Source of the DNA: Bacillus methanolicus
Lineage (GTDB): Bacteria > Bacillota > Bacilli > Bacillales > Cytobacillaceae
Direction: 5' to 3'
Assembly: GCF_008764295.1 (NCBI RefSeq)
Contig: NZ_VTQX01000001.1
Location: forward strand, 62,001 to 126,000
DNA length: 64,000 nt
Numbering within the stretch: the first letter of the stretch is position 1; every line of letters begins with the position of its first letter. Both the position numbers and the translations under genes were made by a program. A model generated the notes under the pieces. That model did no database searches. It was given only the letters and a program-made list of their open reading frames with translations, and had not been told where the DNA came from. Below, piece by piece: positions 9,515 to 17,780 of the stretch.

Positions 9515-11188
9515 TTACTCAATGGAGAAAATAAATGCGTACAATGGTTGCTTTCCATCATGCACTTCAATTTCAACATTTTCAAATTGTTGCGCAACGA
9601 AATCTGTCACTACTTGGACATCTTCCTCTGTTGCATCTTCACCTTTTAGAACAGTTAAAATTTCAGAGTCTTCATCGAGCATATTCTTTAATAATTCAAT
9701 GGCAGCCTTCGCTCTGTCTTTGTCCTTCAAGATAATTTTACCATCGGCAATCCCCATGTAGTCATCTTTAGCAATTTCAATGCCATCGATATTCGTATCA
9801 CGTACAGCATAGGTGATTTGTCCAGTTTTCACATGAGCTAATGCCTCTGACATTCCATCTTTATTTGCTTCAAGATCCGCTGTTGGATTAAAGGCAAGAA
9901 GCGCTGCTAAGCCCTGTGGAACTGTCTTTGATGGAACGACAATGACATCTTCTTCAGAAACCTCAGCTGCCTGCTCAGCAGCCATAATAATATTTTTATT
10001 ATTAGGCAAAATGATAATTTTTTCCGCATGGATCTCTTTGATCGCCTTTACAATGTCCTCTGTACTTGGATTCATTGTTTGTCCGCTTTCAATTACAGCA
10101 TGAGCACCGATACTTCTAAATAACTCCGCTATGCCGCTGCCCATTGAAACCGTTACGATCCCGTACTCGAGCTTTTCCTTACGCTTAGGTGGGACCTCTG
10201 TTCTATGCTGCTCACCAACAATATTTGTATGCTGTTCACGCATATTTTCAATTTTCATATTGATTAAGCTTCCATACTTTTGACCGTATGATAAAACAGT
10301 TCCCGGTTGCTCTGAGTGAATATGTACTTTTACGACGTTTTCATCTGCTATTACTAGAAGGGAATCTCCATATTCACTTAAATCCTGACGGAAATTTTCC
10401 TCAGAAAAAGGATTATGAGAAAGCTTTTCAGGTTCAAATTTCACCATGAACTCTGTACAATATCCAAATTCTATATCCTCTGTATTAATATGACCTTGTA
10501 CGCTCATATGATGCTCTGCGCTAACAAGCTCTTCCATATTTGGTAGGTCAGATGGATTATCTGACAATTGTTCCCCTTTTAAATTCGCCAAGAAACCTTC
10601 ATAAACAAAAACAAGACCTTGACCACCACTATCGACTACCCCTACTTCTTTAAGAACTGGGAGCAAATCTGGTGTTCTTTTTAATGATGCTTTTGCTTCT
10701 TTAACAACCGCTTCCATAATTTTCACAATATCATCGCTTTTTTCTGCCGCTTCAACTGCCCGTTTTGCTGCATCCTTAGCGACGGTAAGAATGGTACCTT
10801 CAACAGGCTTCATAACTGCTTTGTAAGCAGTTTGTACCCCTGCTTCAAACGCTTGGGCAAACTCGGAAGCGTTTATTTCACTTTTTTGCTCAATATATTT
10901 TGAGAACCCGCGAAATAATTGGGATAGAATAACCCCTGAGTTACCTCGAGCTCCCATTAGGAGACCTTTGGATAGAGCAAGACCAACACGACCGATATGG
11001 TCCTGAACATTATTTCTAACTTCTTTCGCACCAGAAGTCATCGATAAGTTCATATTCGTTCCAGTATCTCCATCTGGAACAGGAAAAACGTTTAATGCAT
11101 CCACATATTTAGCATTTGTGGACAAGTGGTTCGCCCCTACGGCTACCATTTCTGCAAAACGTTTTCCGTCTAAAGTTTTCATAGACAC
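9515..11188 (-). CDS. fakA: Fatty acid kinase catalytic subunit FakA (YloV/DAK2 family)
   Basis: FakA, working with a fatty-acid-binding FakB (DegV) protein not encoded here, phosphorylates exogenous fatty acids to acyl-phosphate, which PlsY uses or PlsX converts to acyl-ACP. The 557-residue protein has an N-terminal DhaL-type ATP domain with NVFPVPDGDTGTNM (33-46) and GARGNSGVILSQ (79-90), a middle domain, and a DegV-like C-terminal domain ending NGKQPLYAFIFSIE. The start is GTG (VSMKTLDGKRF) behind GGAGGAAG. It follows the Asp23-family gene by 15 bp, and that pairing is conserved in Bacillaceae. In B. subtilis the serine dehydratase genes sdaAB-sdaAA separate this gene from recG; here they are absent. 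Confidence 0.95.
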   Translation of the reverse strand: MSMKTLDGKRFAEMVAVGANHLSTNAKYVDALNVFPVPDGDTGTNMNLSMTSGAKEVRNNVQDHIGRVGLALSKGLLMGARGNSGVILSQLFRGFSKYIEQKSEINASEFAQAFEAGVQTAYKAVMKPVEGTILTVAKDAAKRAVEAAEKSDDIVKIMEAVVKEAKASLKRTPDLLPVLKEVGVVDSGGQGLVFVYEGFLANLKGEQLSDNPSDLPNMEELVSAEHHMSVQGHINTEDIEFGYCTEFMVKFEPEKLSHNPFSEENFRQDLSEYGDSLLVIADENVVKVHIHSEQPGTVLSYGQKYGSLINMKIENMREQHTNIVGEQHRTEVPPKRKEKLEYGIVTVSMGSGIAELFRSIGAHAVIESGQTMNPSTEDIVKAIKEIHAEKIIILPNNKNIIMAAEQAAEVSEEDVIVVPSKTVPQGLAALLAFNPTADLEANKDGMSEALAHVKTGQITYAVRDTNIDGIEIAKDDYMGIADGKIILKDKDRAKAAIELLKNMLDEDSEILTVLKGEDATEEDVQVVTDFVAQQFENVEIEVHDGKQPLYAFIFSIE

Positions 11189-11203
11189 TAAACTTCCTCC
11201 TCA

Positions 11204-11566
11204 CTACGGGTTCGTAACACGAACGCCCTGAACAAATATATTTACCGATTCCACACTAAGTCCGACTGTCTTGTCCAATATATATCTTACTTTAGACTGA
11301 ACATTGTGGGCTACCTCGGAAATTTTCGTTCCATAACTAACGATAATATACATGTCAATATGCACATCATCATTTTCTTGGCGCACGATGACACCACGTG
11401 TGAAATTTTCCCTACGCAGTATATCCGTTAATCCATCTTTTATTTGATGTTTTGACGCCATTCCTACTATACCATAACAGTCAACTGCCGCTCCACCTGC
11501 AATTGTAGCGATCACATCATTCGAGATATCAATTTGTCCGTAGCTCGTTTTCAATTCAATGGACAC
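11204..11566 (-). CDS. yloU: Asp23/Gls24 family protein (YloU-like)
   Basis: This is a 120-residue Asp23/DUF322 protein, a family of small envelope- or stress-linked proteins whose biochemical role is not settled. The sequence shows the family pattern: an N-terminal MSIELKTSYGQIDISNDVIATIAGGAA, a central VGMASK, and an alternating beta C-terminus (HIDMYIIVSYGTKISEVAHNVQSKVR). No transmembrane segment is seen. The start is GTG after AAAGGGGGAAG. Its fixed place before fakA suggests a functional link to fatty acid kinase; this is inference. Confidence 0.92.
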   Translation of the reverse strand: MSIELKTSYGQIDISNDVIATIAGGAAVDCYGIVGMASKHQIKDGLTDILRRENFTRGVIVRQENDDVHIDMYIIVSYGTKISEVAHNVQSKVRYILDKTVGLSVESVNIFVQGVRVTNP

Positions 11567-12015
11567 AGGTCTTCCCCCTTTGGAAATTAATCCGTATTGA
11601 ATGCTTTTATGACTTCGAATTCGGTAAACTCATTCAACTTCGTTGATTTCAACATATTTCACTTAATCGCAAAACATGAACTTACTTTTGCAATTTAATG
11701 CAACTACAGTCATTTTACTATAATGATTTCAAATTTGAAAGTCTGCAGAAAACTCTTCGTAAAAAGGTCGGATGAATCAGCATCAACTTCTTCCGCTGAT
11801 TTTATTAATCAAATTACCTGTCAAGGTAATAATCTTGAAACTCTTTTATATCCCTATTGCATTCCGAATGTTTGTATGATAAATTATTAAAGTATCTTTT
11901 AATGGTCGAAAAATGTTTTGTAATTTTTCGCATTAAATTAAAAACGGCAAGATTCATTGCGCAGGATGTATAGGTTGAAATGATACGCCTTTCATAAGTA
12001 AGGGGGGAAATAAAT
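11567..12015. other. Divergent intergenic region between yloU (minus) and rpmB (plus)
   Basis: This region of about 450 bp has no convincing gene. A short minus-strand open frame here runs into rpmB antisense and has no family features. Facing yloU there is a TATAGT at 11717-11722 next to the perfect palindrome TTTCAAATTTGAAA (11727-11740), but no good -35. Facing rpmB there is a weak TTGCGC-18-TGATAC (11957-11986) just before the SD AAGGGGGG. Short inverted repeats (AATCAGC/GCTGATT, ATTACCT/AGGTAAT) lie between. Confidence 0.5.
11727..11740. repeat. Perfect 14-bp palindrome near the yloU promoter region
   Basis: TTTCAAATTTGAAA lies just upstream (in the yloU direction) of a TATAGT box, at the place of a -35 element. 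It could be an operator or chance in AT-rich DNA; the binding protein, if any, is unknown. Confidence 0.35.
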
Positions 12016-12204
12016 ATGCCACGTAAATGTGTAATCACTGGTAAAAAAACAACTTCAGGTAATGCACGTTCTCACGCTATGAACGCTAACAAGCGGACAT
12101 GGGGAGCAAACCTTCAAAAAGTACGTATTCTTGTAAACGGTAAGCCTAAGCGTGTTTGGGTTTCTGCAAGAGCACTTAAATCAGGTAAAGTTGAACGTGT
12201 ATAA
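12016..12204 (+). CDS. rpmB: 50S ribosomal protein L28
   Basis: L28 is a small, basic large-subunit ribosomal protein. The 62-residue sequence [20 protein letters not shown] is the typical short Gram-positive form; a single cysteine (C5) is present, so this is not the four-cysteine zinc version. The SD is AAGGGGGG. It is transcribed alone on the plus strand, divergent from yloU-fakA and convergent with spoVM, and ends in its own terminator. This orientation is conserved in B. subtilis. Confidence 0.98.
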   Translation: MPRKCVITGKKTTSGNARSHAMNANKRTWGANLQKVRILVNGKPKRVWVSARALKSGKVERV

Positions 12205-12213
12205 GAAGAATGG

Positions 12214-12241
12214 GAGCATCCTCGTAGATGCTCTTTTCTTT
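12214..12241 (+). terminator. Rho-independent terminator of rpmB
   Basis: Stem GAGCATC/GATGCTC with a 6-nt loop, then TTTTCTTTTTTT, starting ten bases after the rpmB stop. Confidence 0.87.
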
Positions 12242-12415
12242 TTTTCACTCCCCCTACATTTCTTCCATAGTTTATCCTATTTCTTGCTTTACAAAACAAA
12301 GGGAAAGATATGTTTTAAAACAGAGACGAAGAGCAAGGATTGTTTTCTAAAAGATTTATTAAACCATATTACTGTGCAAACATTCATCATAAGTCATCGC
12401 CATGATAAAAGAAAA

Positions 12416-12457
12416 AGACTATAGACAAACTTGCTCTCTCAAGTTTGTCTATAGTCT
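12416..12457 (-). terminator. Terminator of spoVM (18-bp perfect stem)
   Basis: The inverted repeat pairs 12416-12433 with 12440-12457 (18 bp, no mismatch, 6-nt loop). On the minus strand it is followed by TTTTCTTTT. It lies 57 bp past the spoVM stop and also faces the convergent rpmB unit. The stem is longer than needed for termination and would be a good RNase III target. Confidence 0.85.
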
Positions 12458-12514
12458 GACATCTCATTTCATTTTAATGAGGTGCGCATCATTTACTTTT
12501 AAAGATGAGCTACA

Positions 12515-12595
12515 TTAGCCCTTTTTGAATGTTCCCAACATGGCCCGGACAATACCACCAAGAAATTTCGGAAGTTTAATTGTATAAAATTTCAT
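12515..12595 (-). CDS. spoVM: Stage V sporulation protein M (26 residues)
   Basis: SpoVM is a tiny amphipathic helix that recognises the positively curved forespore membrane and anchors SpoIVA, the base of the spore coat. The translation is MKFYTIKLPKF LGGIVRAML GTFKKG, almost identical to B. subtilis SpoVM, with the conserved proline at 9 and the amphipathic stretch 11-23. The gene is below usual gene-calling size limits. Two ATGs are adjacent; the second is preferred because AGGAGG lies at proper spacing and it matches the family start. It sits between thiN and rpmB as in B. subtilis. Confidence 0.97.
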   Translation of the reverse strand: MKFYTIKLPKFLGGIVRAMLGTFKKG

Positions 12596-12650
12596 CATGT
12601 CCCTCCTTACCATCTCACGCATACAGCATATTCCTAAGTAATGCATTACT

Positions 12651-12679
12651 ATTATATTCTTACAAAAAAAATTAGTTAA
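12651..12679 (-). promoter_or_regulatory. Candidate sigma-A-type promoter before spoVM
   Basis: TTAACT, 17 bp, TATAAT on the minus strand. The -35 overlaps the thiN stop codon TAA. A perfect palindrome AGTAATGCATTACT (12637-12650) abuts the -10. In B. subtilis spoVM is a sporulation (sigma-E) gene, and I cannot point to a clean sigma-E site, so the promoter's role is uncertain. Confidence 0.4.
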
Positions 12680-13320
12680 TCATTGCTTCTTATCACCAAT
12701 AATATGCCCTTCGTAAAAGAAAAAGTACCATTATCACCAATAAGTTCATTACTAATACATAGTGTAGAAGTTAACGGAATATGCCGATCATTTAACGGAT
12801 ATTTAAATCCAGTGAGCGTGAGGCCAGACACTGCGCTAGAATACGGAATAAAAGAAATGTATTTTTTCTGTTCATCTTTTTCTATGCGATAACTTCCAGG
12901 TCCTTTGGCAAATATAATATTTTTTTTATCAATTATTTCGATAGTCGCGTTAACACGGTTTAGTATAGGTCTTAACAATAATTGCACATTGCCTAAAAAA
13001 TGATCAAGCCTTCCTCCCGTACCGGCAAAAATGCGAATCTTTTCTGCGCTCTGTTCAAGTGCCCAATTCACGGCGAGTTCCATATCGGGCTCGTCCTTTT
13101 CCGCTCTAAACGCTTCGATATTTTTTACTCTTGAACGGATCAGCGCCCATTCTTCATCCGTTACTGAATCAAAATCGCCAAAAGCATAGGCCGGCTCAAT
13201 TCCATGGCTTATGAGAAGCAATACACCCCTATCTACCCCAATCCAGGTGCAATTATCGTTAAATTCTGCAAGATCAGGCACATGCTCTGCTGGTCCACCT
13301 GCTACAATATTGATGTACAT
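12676..13320 (-). CDS. thiN: Thiamine pyrophosphokinase
   Basis: ThiN transfers pyrophosphate from ATP to thiamine, giving the cofactor thiamine diphosphate. The 214-residue protein shows the family motifs GVDRG (28-32), AFGDFDSV (46-53), DEPDMELAVNWAL (76-88) and GTGGRLDHFLGN, plus the beta-rich C-terminal domain. It follows rpe after a hairpin terminator and precedes spoVM by 80 bp. Same neighbourhood as B. subtilis yloS/thiN. Confidence 0.95.
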   Translation of the reverse strand: MYINIVAGGPAEHVPDLAEFNDNCTWIGVDRGVLLLISHGIEPAYAFGDFDSVTDEEWALIRSRVKNIEAFRAEKDEPDMELAVNWALEQSAEKIRIFAGTGGRLDHFLGNVQLLLRPILNRVNATIEIIDKKNIIFAKGPGSYRIEKDEQKKYISFIPYSSAVSGLTLTGFKYPLNDRHIPLTSTLCISNELIGDNGTFSFTKGILLVIRSND

Positions 13321-13361
13321 TTCTCCACCCCCCTGCTTAATTATGTAACCACATTACGAAA

Positions 13362-13388
13362 AAAGTCAGCTATGCTGCAGCTGACTTT
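13362..13388 (-). terminator. Terminator between rpe and thiN
   Basis: Stem AAAGTCAGC/GCTGACTTT with a 9-nt loop and a TTTTTT run on the minus strand. The first stem bases belong to the rpe stop codon, so the long upstream operon can end right at rpe, with thiN reached by readthrough. Confidence 0.75.
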
Positions 13389-14031
13389 ATCCTCGTAACA
13401 CTTCAATTGCTTGCTTTCGATCCGATTTATTATAGATCGCTGATCCTGCAACGAGTACGTTCGCCCCCGCCTCAATGCATAATTTCGCAGTCTCCTCATT
13501 TACTCCACCATCAACTTCTATTTCAGTTTTTAAACCTCTTGATTGCACCAAATCCTTCACTTCTTTGATTTTTGGCAAAACGGAATGGATGAACTTTTGA
13601 CCGCCAAAGCCAGGGTTAACTGTCATTAACAGGACCATGTCCACATCGTCAATAATCGGTTTAATCGTTTCAATCGATGTAGCTGGATTTAAAACTACTC
13701 CAGCTTTAACACCGCAAGACTTGATATTTTGGATAGTGCGGTGGAGATGCCTTGATGCTTCTACATGAACCGTCAGAAAGTCTGCTCCAGCTCTTGCAAA
13801 CGCCTCTACATATTGATCAGGGTTTTCAATCATTAGATGGACATCTAACGGAAGACTAGTGACAGGTCTTATCGCTTCTACAATCAAAGGGCCAATTGTG
13901 ATGTTAGGTACAAAATGACCATCCATAACATCAACATGGATATAGTCTGCCCCACCTTGTTCTACATCTTTAATCTCTTCTCCTAGTTTGGAAAAATCTG
14001 CGGATAAAATCGAAGGTGCAATTTTCACCAT
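13387..14031 (-). CDS. rpe: Ribulose-phosphate 3-epimerase
   Basis: Rpe interconverts ribulose-5-phosphate and xylulose-5-phosphate in the pentose phosphate pathway. The 214-residue TIM barrel begins [19 protein letters not shown] and has the metal/catalytic stretches [12 protein letters not shown] (33-44), [18 protein letters not shown] and [11 protein letters not shown]. It lies two bases after rsgA with the SD GAGG inside the end of rsgA. The rsgA-rpe-thiN order is conserved in Bacillaceae. Confidence 0.97.
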   Translation of the reverse strand: MVKIAPSILSADFSKLGEEIKDVEQGGADYIHVDVMDGHFVPNITIGPLIVEAIRPVTSLPLDVHLMIENPDQYVEAFARAGADFLTVHVEASRHLHRTIQNIKSCGVKAGVVLNPATSIETIKPIIDDVDMVLLMTVNPGFGGQKFIHSVLPKIKEVKDLVQSRGLKTEIEVDGGVNEETAKLCIEAGANVLVAGSAIYNKSDRKQAIEVLRG

Positions 14032-14033
14032 TG

Positions 14034-14918
14034 CTAATACCTCGGCTTTCTCTCTTTTATTTCTTGCAAAAACTGCTTGTAATGCTCATAACGGTATTCA
14101 GGAATATCACCGGATTCAACCGCTGCTTTGACGGCGCATTTCGGTTCTTGCATATGCATACAGCCTCTAAACTTACAAGATTCACTTGCCTTCTCTATCT
14201 CTGGAAAACAATAATTTAAATCTTCTATTTCTAGCTCCATAAATTCCAATGAACTAAATCCAGGAGTATCTGCAACTAAGCCAGCACCAATTTCAATTAA
14301 CTCCACATGCCTTGTTGTATGTTTACCACGTCCCAAATGGGTTGAAATATCATTTGTCTCCAATTTAAGATCAGGCTTCAAAACATTTAATAGAGAAGAC
14401 TTCCCCACTCCAGATTGGCCGGCAAAGACGGAAATTTCACCCTCTAATAAGGGCAGCAATTTCTCCACCCCGTCCTCCGTAGCTGAAGAGGTAAACAGGA
14501 CATGATAGCCAGATTTTTCATAGTCCTTGCCATATTTCAAGATTCTTTCTTTTTCCTTTTCATTGATCAAATCCATTTTCGAAACACAAATAATCGGACG
14601 GATTCGATTAAATTCAATGAGGACAAGGAAACGATCGAGCAGAGCCGTACTAAAGTCAGGCTCAACTGCAGAAAAAATTAAAATAGCTTGATCGACATTG
14701 GCGATCGGCGGTCGAACGAGTTCGTTTTTTCGTTCTTTAATTTCTAGAATATACCCTTCCTGATCATTATCTGCTTGAAATAGAACTTCATCACCAACAA
14801 GAGGGCTCACCTTTTTCTTGCGAAATACACCACGCCCTCTGCATTGAATGACTTTTTTTTCATCTGTTAAAACATAATAAAACCCTGCTAACGCTTTAAT
14901 AATTTTGCCCTCAGGCAT
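14034..14918 (-). CDS. rsgA: Ribosome small subunit-dependent GTPase RsgA (YloQ/CpgA)
   Basis: RsgA is a late 30S assembly factor whose GTPase is activated by the small subunit; in B. subtilis it is a PrkC substrate. The 294-residue protein is a circularly permuted GTPase: an OB fold (about 1-68), then G4 VSKMD (112-116), G1 GQSGVGKS (167-174) and G3 DTPG (217-220), and a C-terminal zinc knuckle with C248, C253, H255 and C261. It sits directly behind prpC-prkC, which fits regulation by that kinase-phosphatase pair. Confidence 0.96.
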   Translation of the reverse strand: MPEGKIIKALAGFYYVLTDEKKVIQCRGRGVFRKKKVSPLVGDEVLFQADNDQEGYILEIKERKNELVRPPIANVDQAILIFSAVEPDFSTALLDRFLVLIEFNRIRPIICVSKMDLINEKEKERILKYGKDYEKSGYHVLFTSSATEDGVEKLLPLLEGEISVFAGQSGVGKSSLLNVLKPDLKLETNDISTHLGRGKHTTRHVELIEIGAGLVADTPGFSSLEFMELEIEDLNYCFPEIEKASESCKFRGCMHMQEPKCAVKAAVESGDIPEYRYEHYKQFLQEIKERKPRY

Positions 14919-14993
14919 AAATACACTCCTTTATTAAAAAATATTCTTAAGTCAGGCAGGAATCTCTTCCTTCTCATTTAAGAAATACCAGTC

Positions 14994-15027
14994 GAGTAAA
15001 CAAGGGGAATTGTCCCCTTGTTTACTC
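14994..15027 (-). repeat. 15-bp perfect inverted repeat spanning the prkC stop codon
   Basis: Positions 14994-15008 pair with 15013-15027 without mismatch (GAGTAAACAAGGGGA and its complement, 4-nt loop). The TAA stop of prkC (15022-15024) lies inside the distal arm. There is no T run after it, so it is not a standard terminator. It may stop ribosome-following nucleases, mark a processing site, or act as weak termination between prkC and rsgA. Confidence 0.7.
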
Positions 15028-17013
15028 CTGTGGATACGGTACGGATTTGTCAATGATGACTCGGCCATCAACAATTACCTTGTAGCCTGCTTTCCGATCA
15101 TGGGCAACTTTTAAAGTAATTTTTATCGTTCGAGGTTCCATAATTTCAAACGAATCATACGGTACTGTACTGCTATTGATCATATCCTCCACAAATATTT
15201 GTACTGTCTGTGGTTCACCCTCTTCAGTTGGCTCATATGGAATTGATACTTCTTCAACAACATCCTTCGGTGGAATTTCTCTCTTCCCTTTCGAAATTGT
15301 TACTGAAACTTTGTCGCCTTTTTTCAGTTCCGTACCCGCTCTCGGATTTTGTGAAATGACGAGTCCTTCAGCGACCGAATCATGAAACTCTTCCCGTGTA
15401 ATATCAACAACCAAGCCGACTGAAGCTGCATACTCCTCCAAGCCTTTGGCATTATAGCCCGATAGATCTTTTAAGCTAACCATTTCAGGCCCTTTACTCA
15501 CAATAAATTCAAGGATTGTCTCCTCTGGTACAACTTCGTCCCCTGGCGTAAACGATTGCTCAATAATAATACCCGCAGGTACTTCATCATCATGTACTTC
15601 AGTCGGAATAATGTCCTTGAAGTTTTGATCCTCCAACAGTTGCAAAACATCTTCAATAGCTCGGCCACGATAATCTAATAATTCGACTTTTTCCTTTCCA
15701 GTGCTCACATAAATATCAATCGTGGTTCCTTCTTTCTGTAATTGACCAGCCTTCGGATCTGTCTTAATTACATGCCCTTCTTCAATTTCTTCATCTGGCA
15801 ATTCAATCGTTTCACCGACCACGAAGCCAACCTTTTCAAGCTCCGCCCTTGCCTCTTCTAATTCCATCGTCGCTACATCAGGAACCTCAATTTCGTCAGG
15901 TGCCAACAGATCAGGAAGAATTGTTACCGCTGAAATAAACAGTATAATAAGCACAACAAACACAGAAACTAAAATGATGGGCCATTTCTTCCGCTTTTTC
16001 TGTTTTTCTTTCTTCTTCGCCTTCTTTTCAGCTGGTTCATCTTGCTCTAACGCAGGATCAGCCTTGGCAGTTTCTTTGCCATGAATAATCGTTTCATCCA
16101 AATTACCGTACGGACGATCATTTGTAATAATGGGAATAGCTTTCGTCGCATCATTATCCTCAGGGATCGTAAAGCGCTCCTCATTCATCCGTGCAGGATC
16201 GAGTGCTGTCCTTAAATCTTGCTCCATATCTTCCGCACTATCGTAACGATGAAAAGGGTCTTTCGCAGTTGCTTTTAGAACAATATTTTCAACGCTTTGC
16301 GGGATCGATGGATACCAGCGTCGTATCGATGGTGTCTCTGACTGAAGATGCTTTAAAGCTATAGAAACGGCTGACTCTCCTGAAAATGGCAACCTTCCCG
16401 TTAACAGTTCAAATAATACGATTCCAAGGGAATAAACATCCGATTTTTTATTCGCCATCCCGCCGCGCGCTTGTTCCGGCGATAAATAATGAACCGAGCC
16501 TAAAACGGAATTAGTCTGTGTAATACTTGTCGCACTTAAGGCCATCGCAATCCCGAAGTCAGTAATCTTCACATTCCCTTCCCGATCAATTAAAATATTG
16601 TGCGGCTTAATATCACGGTGGATAATATGATTTTGGTGGGCGTGAGAAATGGCCGAAGTGAGTTGCTGCATAATATCCAGTGCCGTCTCCACTCTTACCG
16701 GAGAGTGCTGCTGAATATATTGCTTTAATGTCTGTCCATCCACGTATTCCATCACGATATAGTATATTGAATCTTCTTCGCCTACATCGTAAATATTCAC
16801 AATATTAGGATGTGCTAAGCTTGTTGCAGATTGGGCCTCACGATGAAACCGGCGAATAAACTCCTCATCATTAGAAAAATCAAGTCTGAGTACTTTCACG
16901 GCAACATCCCGATCGAGAATCATGTCATGGGCTAAATAAACATTCGCCATTCCTCCTCCACCGATCATATCGAGGATCTTATAACGGCCACTTATTCTTT
17001 TACCGATTAACAT
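15022..17013 (-). CDS. prkC: Serine/threonine protein kinase PrkC with PASTA repeats
   Basis: PrkC is a membrane sensor kinase that reads muropeptides or lipid II through its outer PASTA domains and phosphorylates cytoplasmic targets; in B. subtilis it also triggers spore germination. The 663-residue protein has an N-terminal Hanks-type kinase (about 10-270) with Gly-rich loop GGGGMA, K40, HRDIKPHN (D134) and DFG (152-154). A basic linker is followed by one transmembrane helix (about 344-366), then three PASTA repeats (about 375-580) and a C-terminal beta domain. prpC precedes it by 5 bp. The stop codon is buried in a long hairpin. Confidence 0.97.
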   Translation of the reverse strand: MLIGKRISGRYKILDMIGGGGMANVYLAHDMILDRDVAVKVLRLDFSNDEEFIRRFHREAQSATSLAHPNIVNIYDVGEEDSIYYIVMEYVDGQTLKQYIQQHSPVRVETALDIMQQLTSAISHAHQNHIIHRDIKPHNILIDREGNVKITDFGIAMALSATSITQTNSVLGSVHYLSPEQARGGMANKKSDVYSLGIVLFELLTGRLPFSGESAVSIALKHLQSETPSIRRWYPSIPQSVENIVLKATAKDPFHRYDSAEDMEQDLRTALDPARMNEERFTIPEDNDATKAIPIITNDRPYGNLDETIIHGKETAKADPALEQDEPAEKKAKKKEKQKKRKKWPIILVSVFVVLIILFISAVTILPDLLAPDEIEVPDVATMELEEARAELEKVGFVVGETIELPDEEIEEGHVIKTDPKAGQLQKEGTTIDIYVSTGKEKVELLDYRGRAIEDVLQLLEDQNFKDIIPTEVHDDEVPAGIIIEQSFTPGDEVVPEETILEFIVSKGPEMVSLKDLSGYNAKGLEEYAASVGLVVDITREEFHDSVAEGLVISQNPRAGTELKKGDKVSVTISKGKREIPPKDVVEEVSIPYEPTEEGEPQTVQIFVEDMINSSTVPYDSFEIMEPRTIKITLKVAHDRKAGYKVIVDGRVIIDKSVPYPQE

Positions 17014-17018
17014 TTACA

Positions 17019-17780
17019 TCACCCTCTTTCATGACCTTGATCAAATTCTAAAATGACTAGGGTGATATTGTCTTCGCCACCGTTTTCATTAGCAAGGTTG
17101 ACGAGCGTAGTTGCTTTTTCTTCTATCGATTCCACGCCCTTCAATATGCGCTTCATCTCATCGTTGCTCACTTTATTGGAAAGTCCGTCAGAACATAATA
17201 AGAGATAATCCTCTTCTTCAAACATAATTGTTTTAAGATCAATTTTTACATCTAATTCTGTTCCAAGGGCACGTAAGATCACGTTCTTTCTTGGATGATG
17301 CTCTGCATCCTCTTCAGAAATTTGTCCTGTCCGAACCAGCTCATTTACTAGTGTATGGTCTTCAGTCAATTGCTGAAAACCACTCGAATTTAATATGTAG
17401 CTGCGACTATCACCAACATGGGCAATCGTTGTGAAAAGCTCCGTTACAATGACAGCCTCAATTGTAGTTCCCATTCCGTCGCATTCTTTATTCGCCTGTG
17501 CATGCTCGAAAATTTTGTTATTAACTTCTACAATATTAGTACTTAACCAGTTTTCAGCTTGATCGGCTGTTGCGATTTCTTCCGCCTGTTCCCATAAAGC
17601 TTGTAGGGATGTAACGGCGAGTTCGCTTGCTACATCACCAGCGCGATGACCACCCATCCCATCAGCAACAATAGCGAGGTGCTGACCATTCTTATTTTCA
17701 AACACCCCGCCGTTATCCTCATTATTCTGGCGCACTCTCCCTTTGTCAGTCATAAAAATGGACTTCACTTTACCAGTCAC
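17019..17780 (-). CDS. prpC: PP2C-family protein phosphatase PrpC
   Basis: PrpC is the Mn-dependent phosphatase that reverses PrkC phosphorylation. It carries the PP2C metal motifs [27 protein letters not shown] and GGEDNIT. I place the start at the GTG that overlaps the rlmN stop (GTGA), behind GAGGAG. It gives 253 residues beginning [22 protein letters not shown], which fits the family; an ATG 42 bases further upstream would add a tail encoded within rlmN. Coupled in order rlmN-prpC-prkC-rsgA. Confidence 0.95.
   Translation of the reverse strand: MTGKVKSIFMTDKGRVRQNNEDNGGVFENKNGQHLAIVADGMGGHRAGDVASELAVTSLQALWEQAEEIATADQAENWLSTNIVEVNNKIFEHAQANKECDGMGTTIEAVIVTELFTTIAHVGDSRSYILNSSGFQQLTEDHTLVNELVRTGQISEEDAEHHPRKNVILRALGTELDVKIDLKTIMFEEEDYLLLCSDGLSNKVSNDEMKRILKGVESIEEKATTLVNLANENGGEDNITLVILEFDQGHERG

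Noticed and set aside
11814-12038. Minus-strand frame of 74 codons next to rpmB
   Set aside because: It overlaps the rpmB start region antisense, lacks a ribosome site and family similarity, and occupies the place where the rpmB promoter should be.
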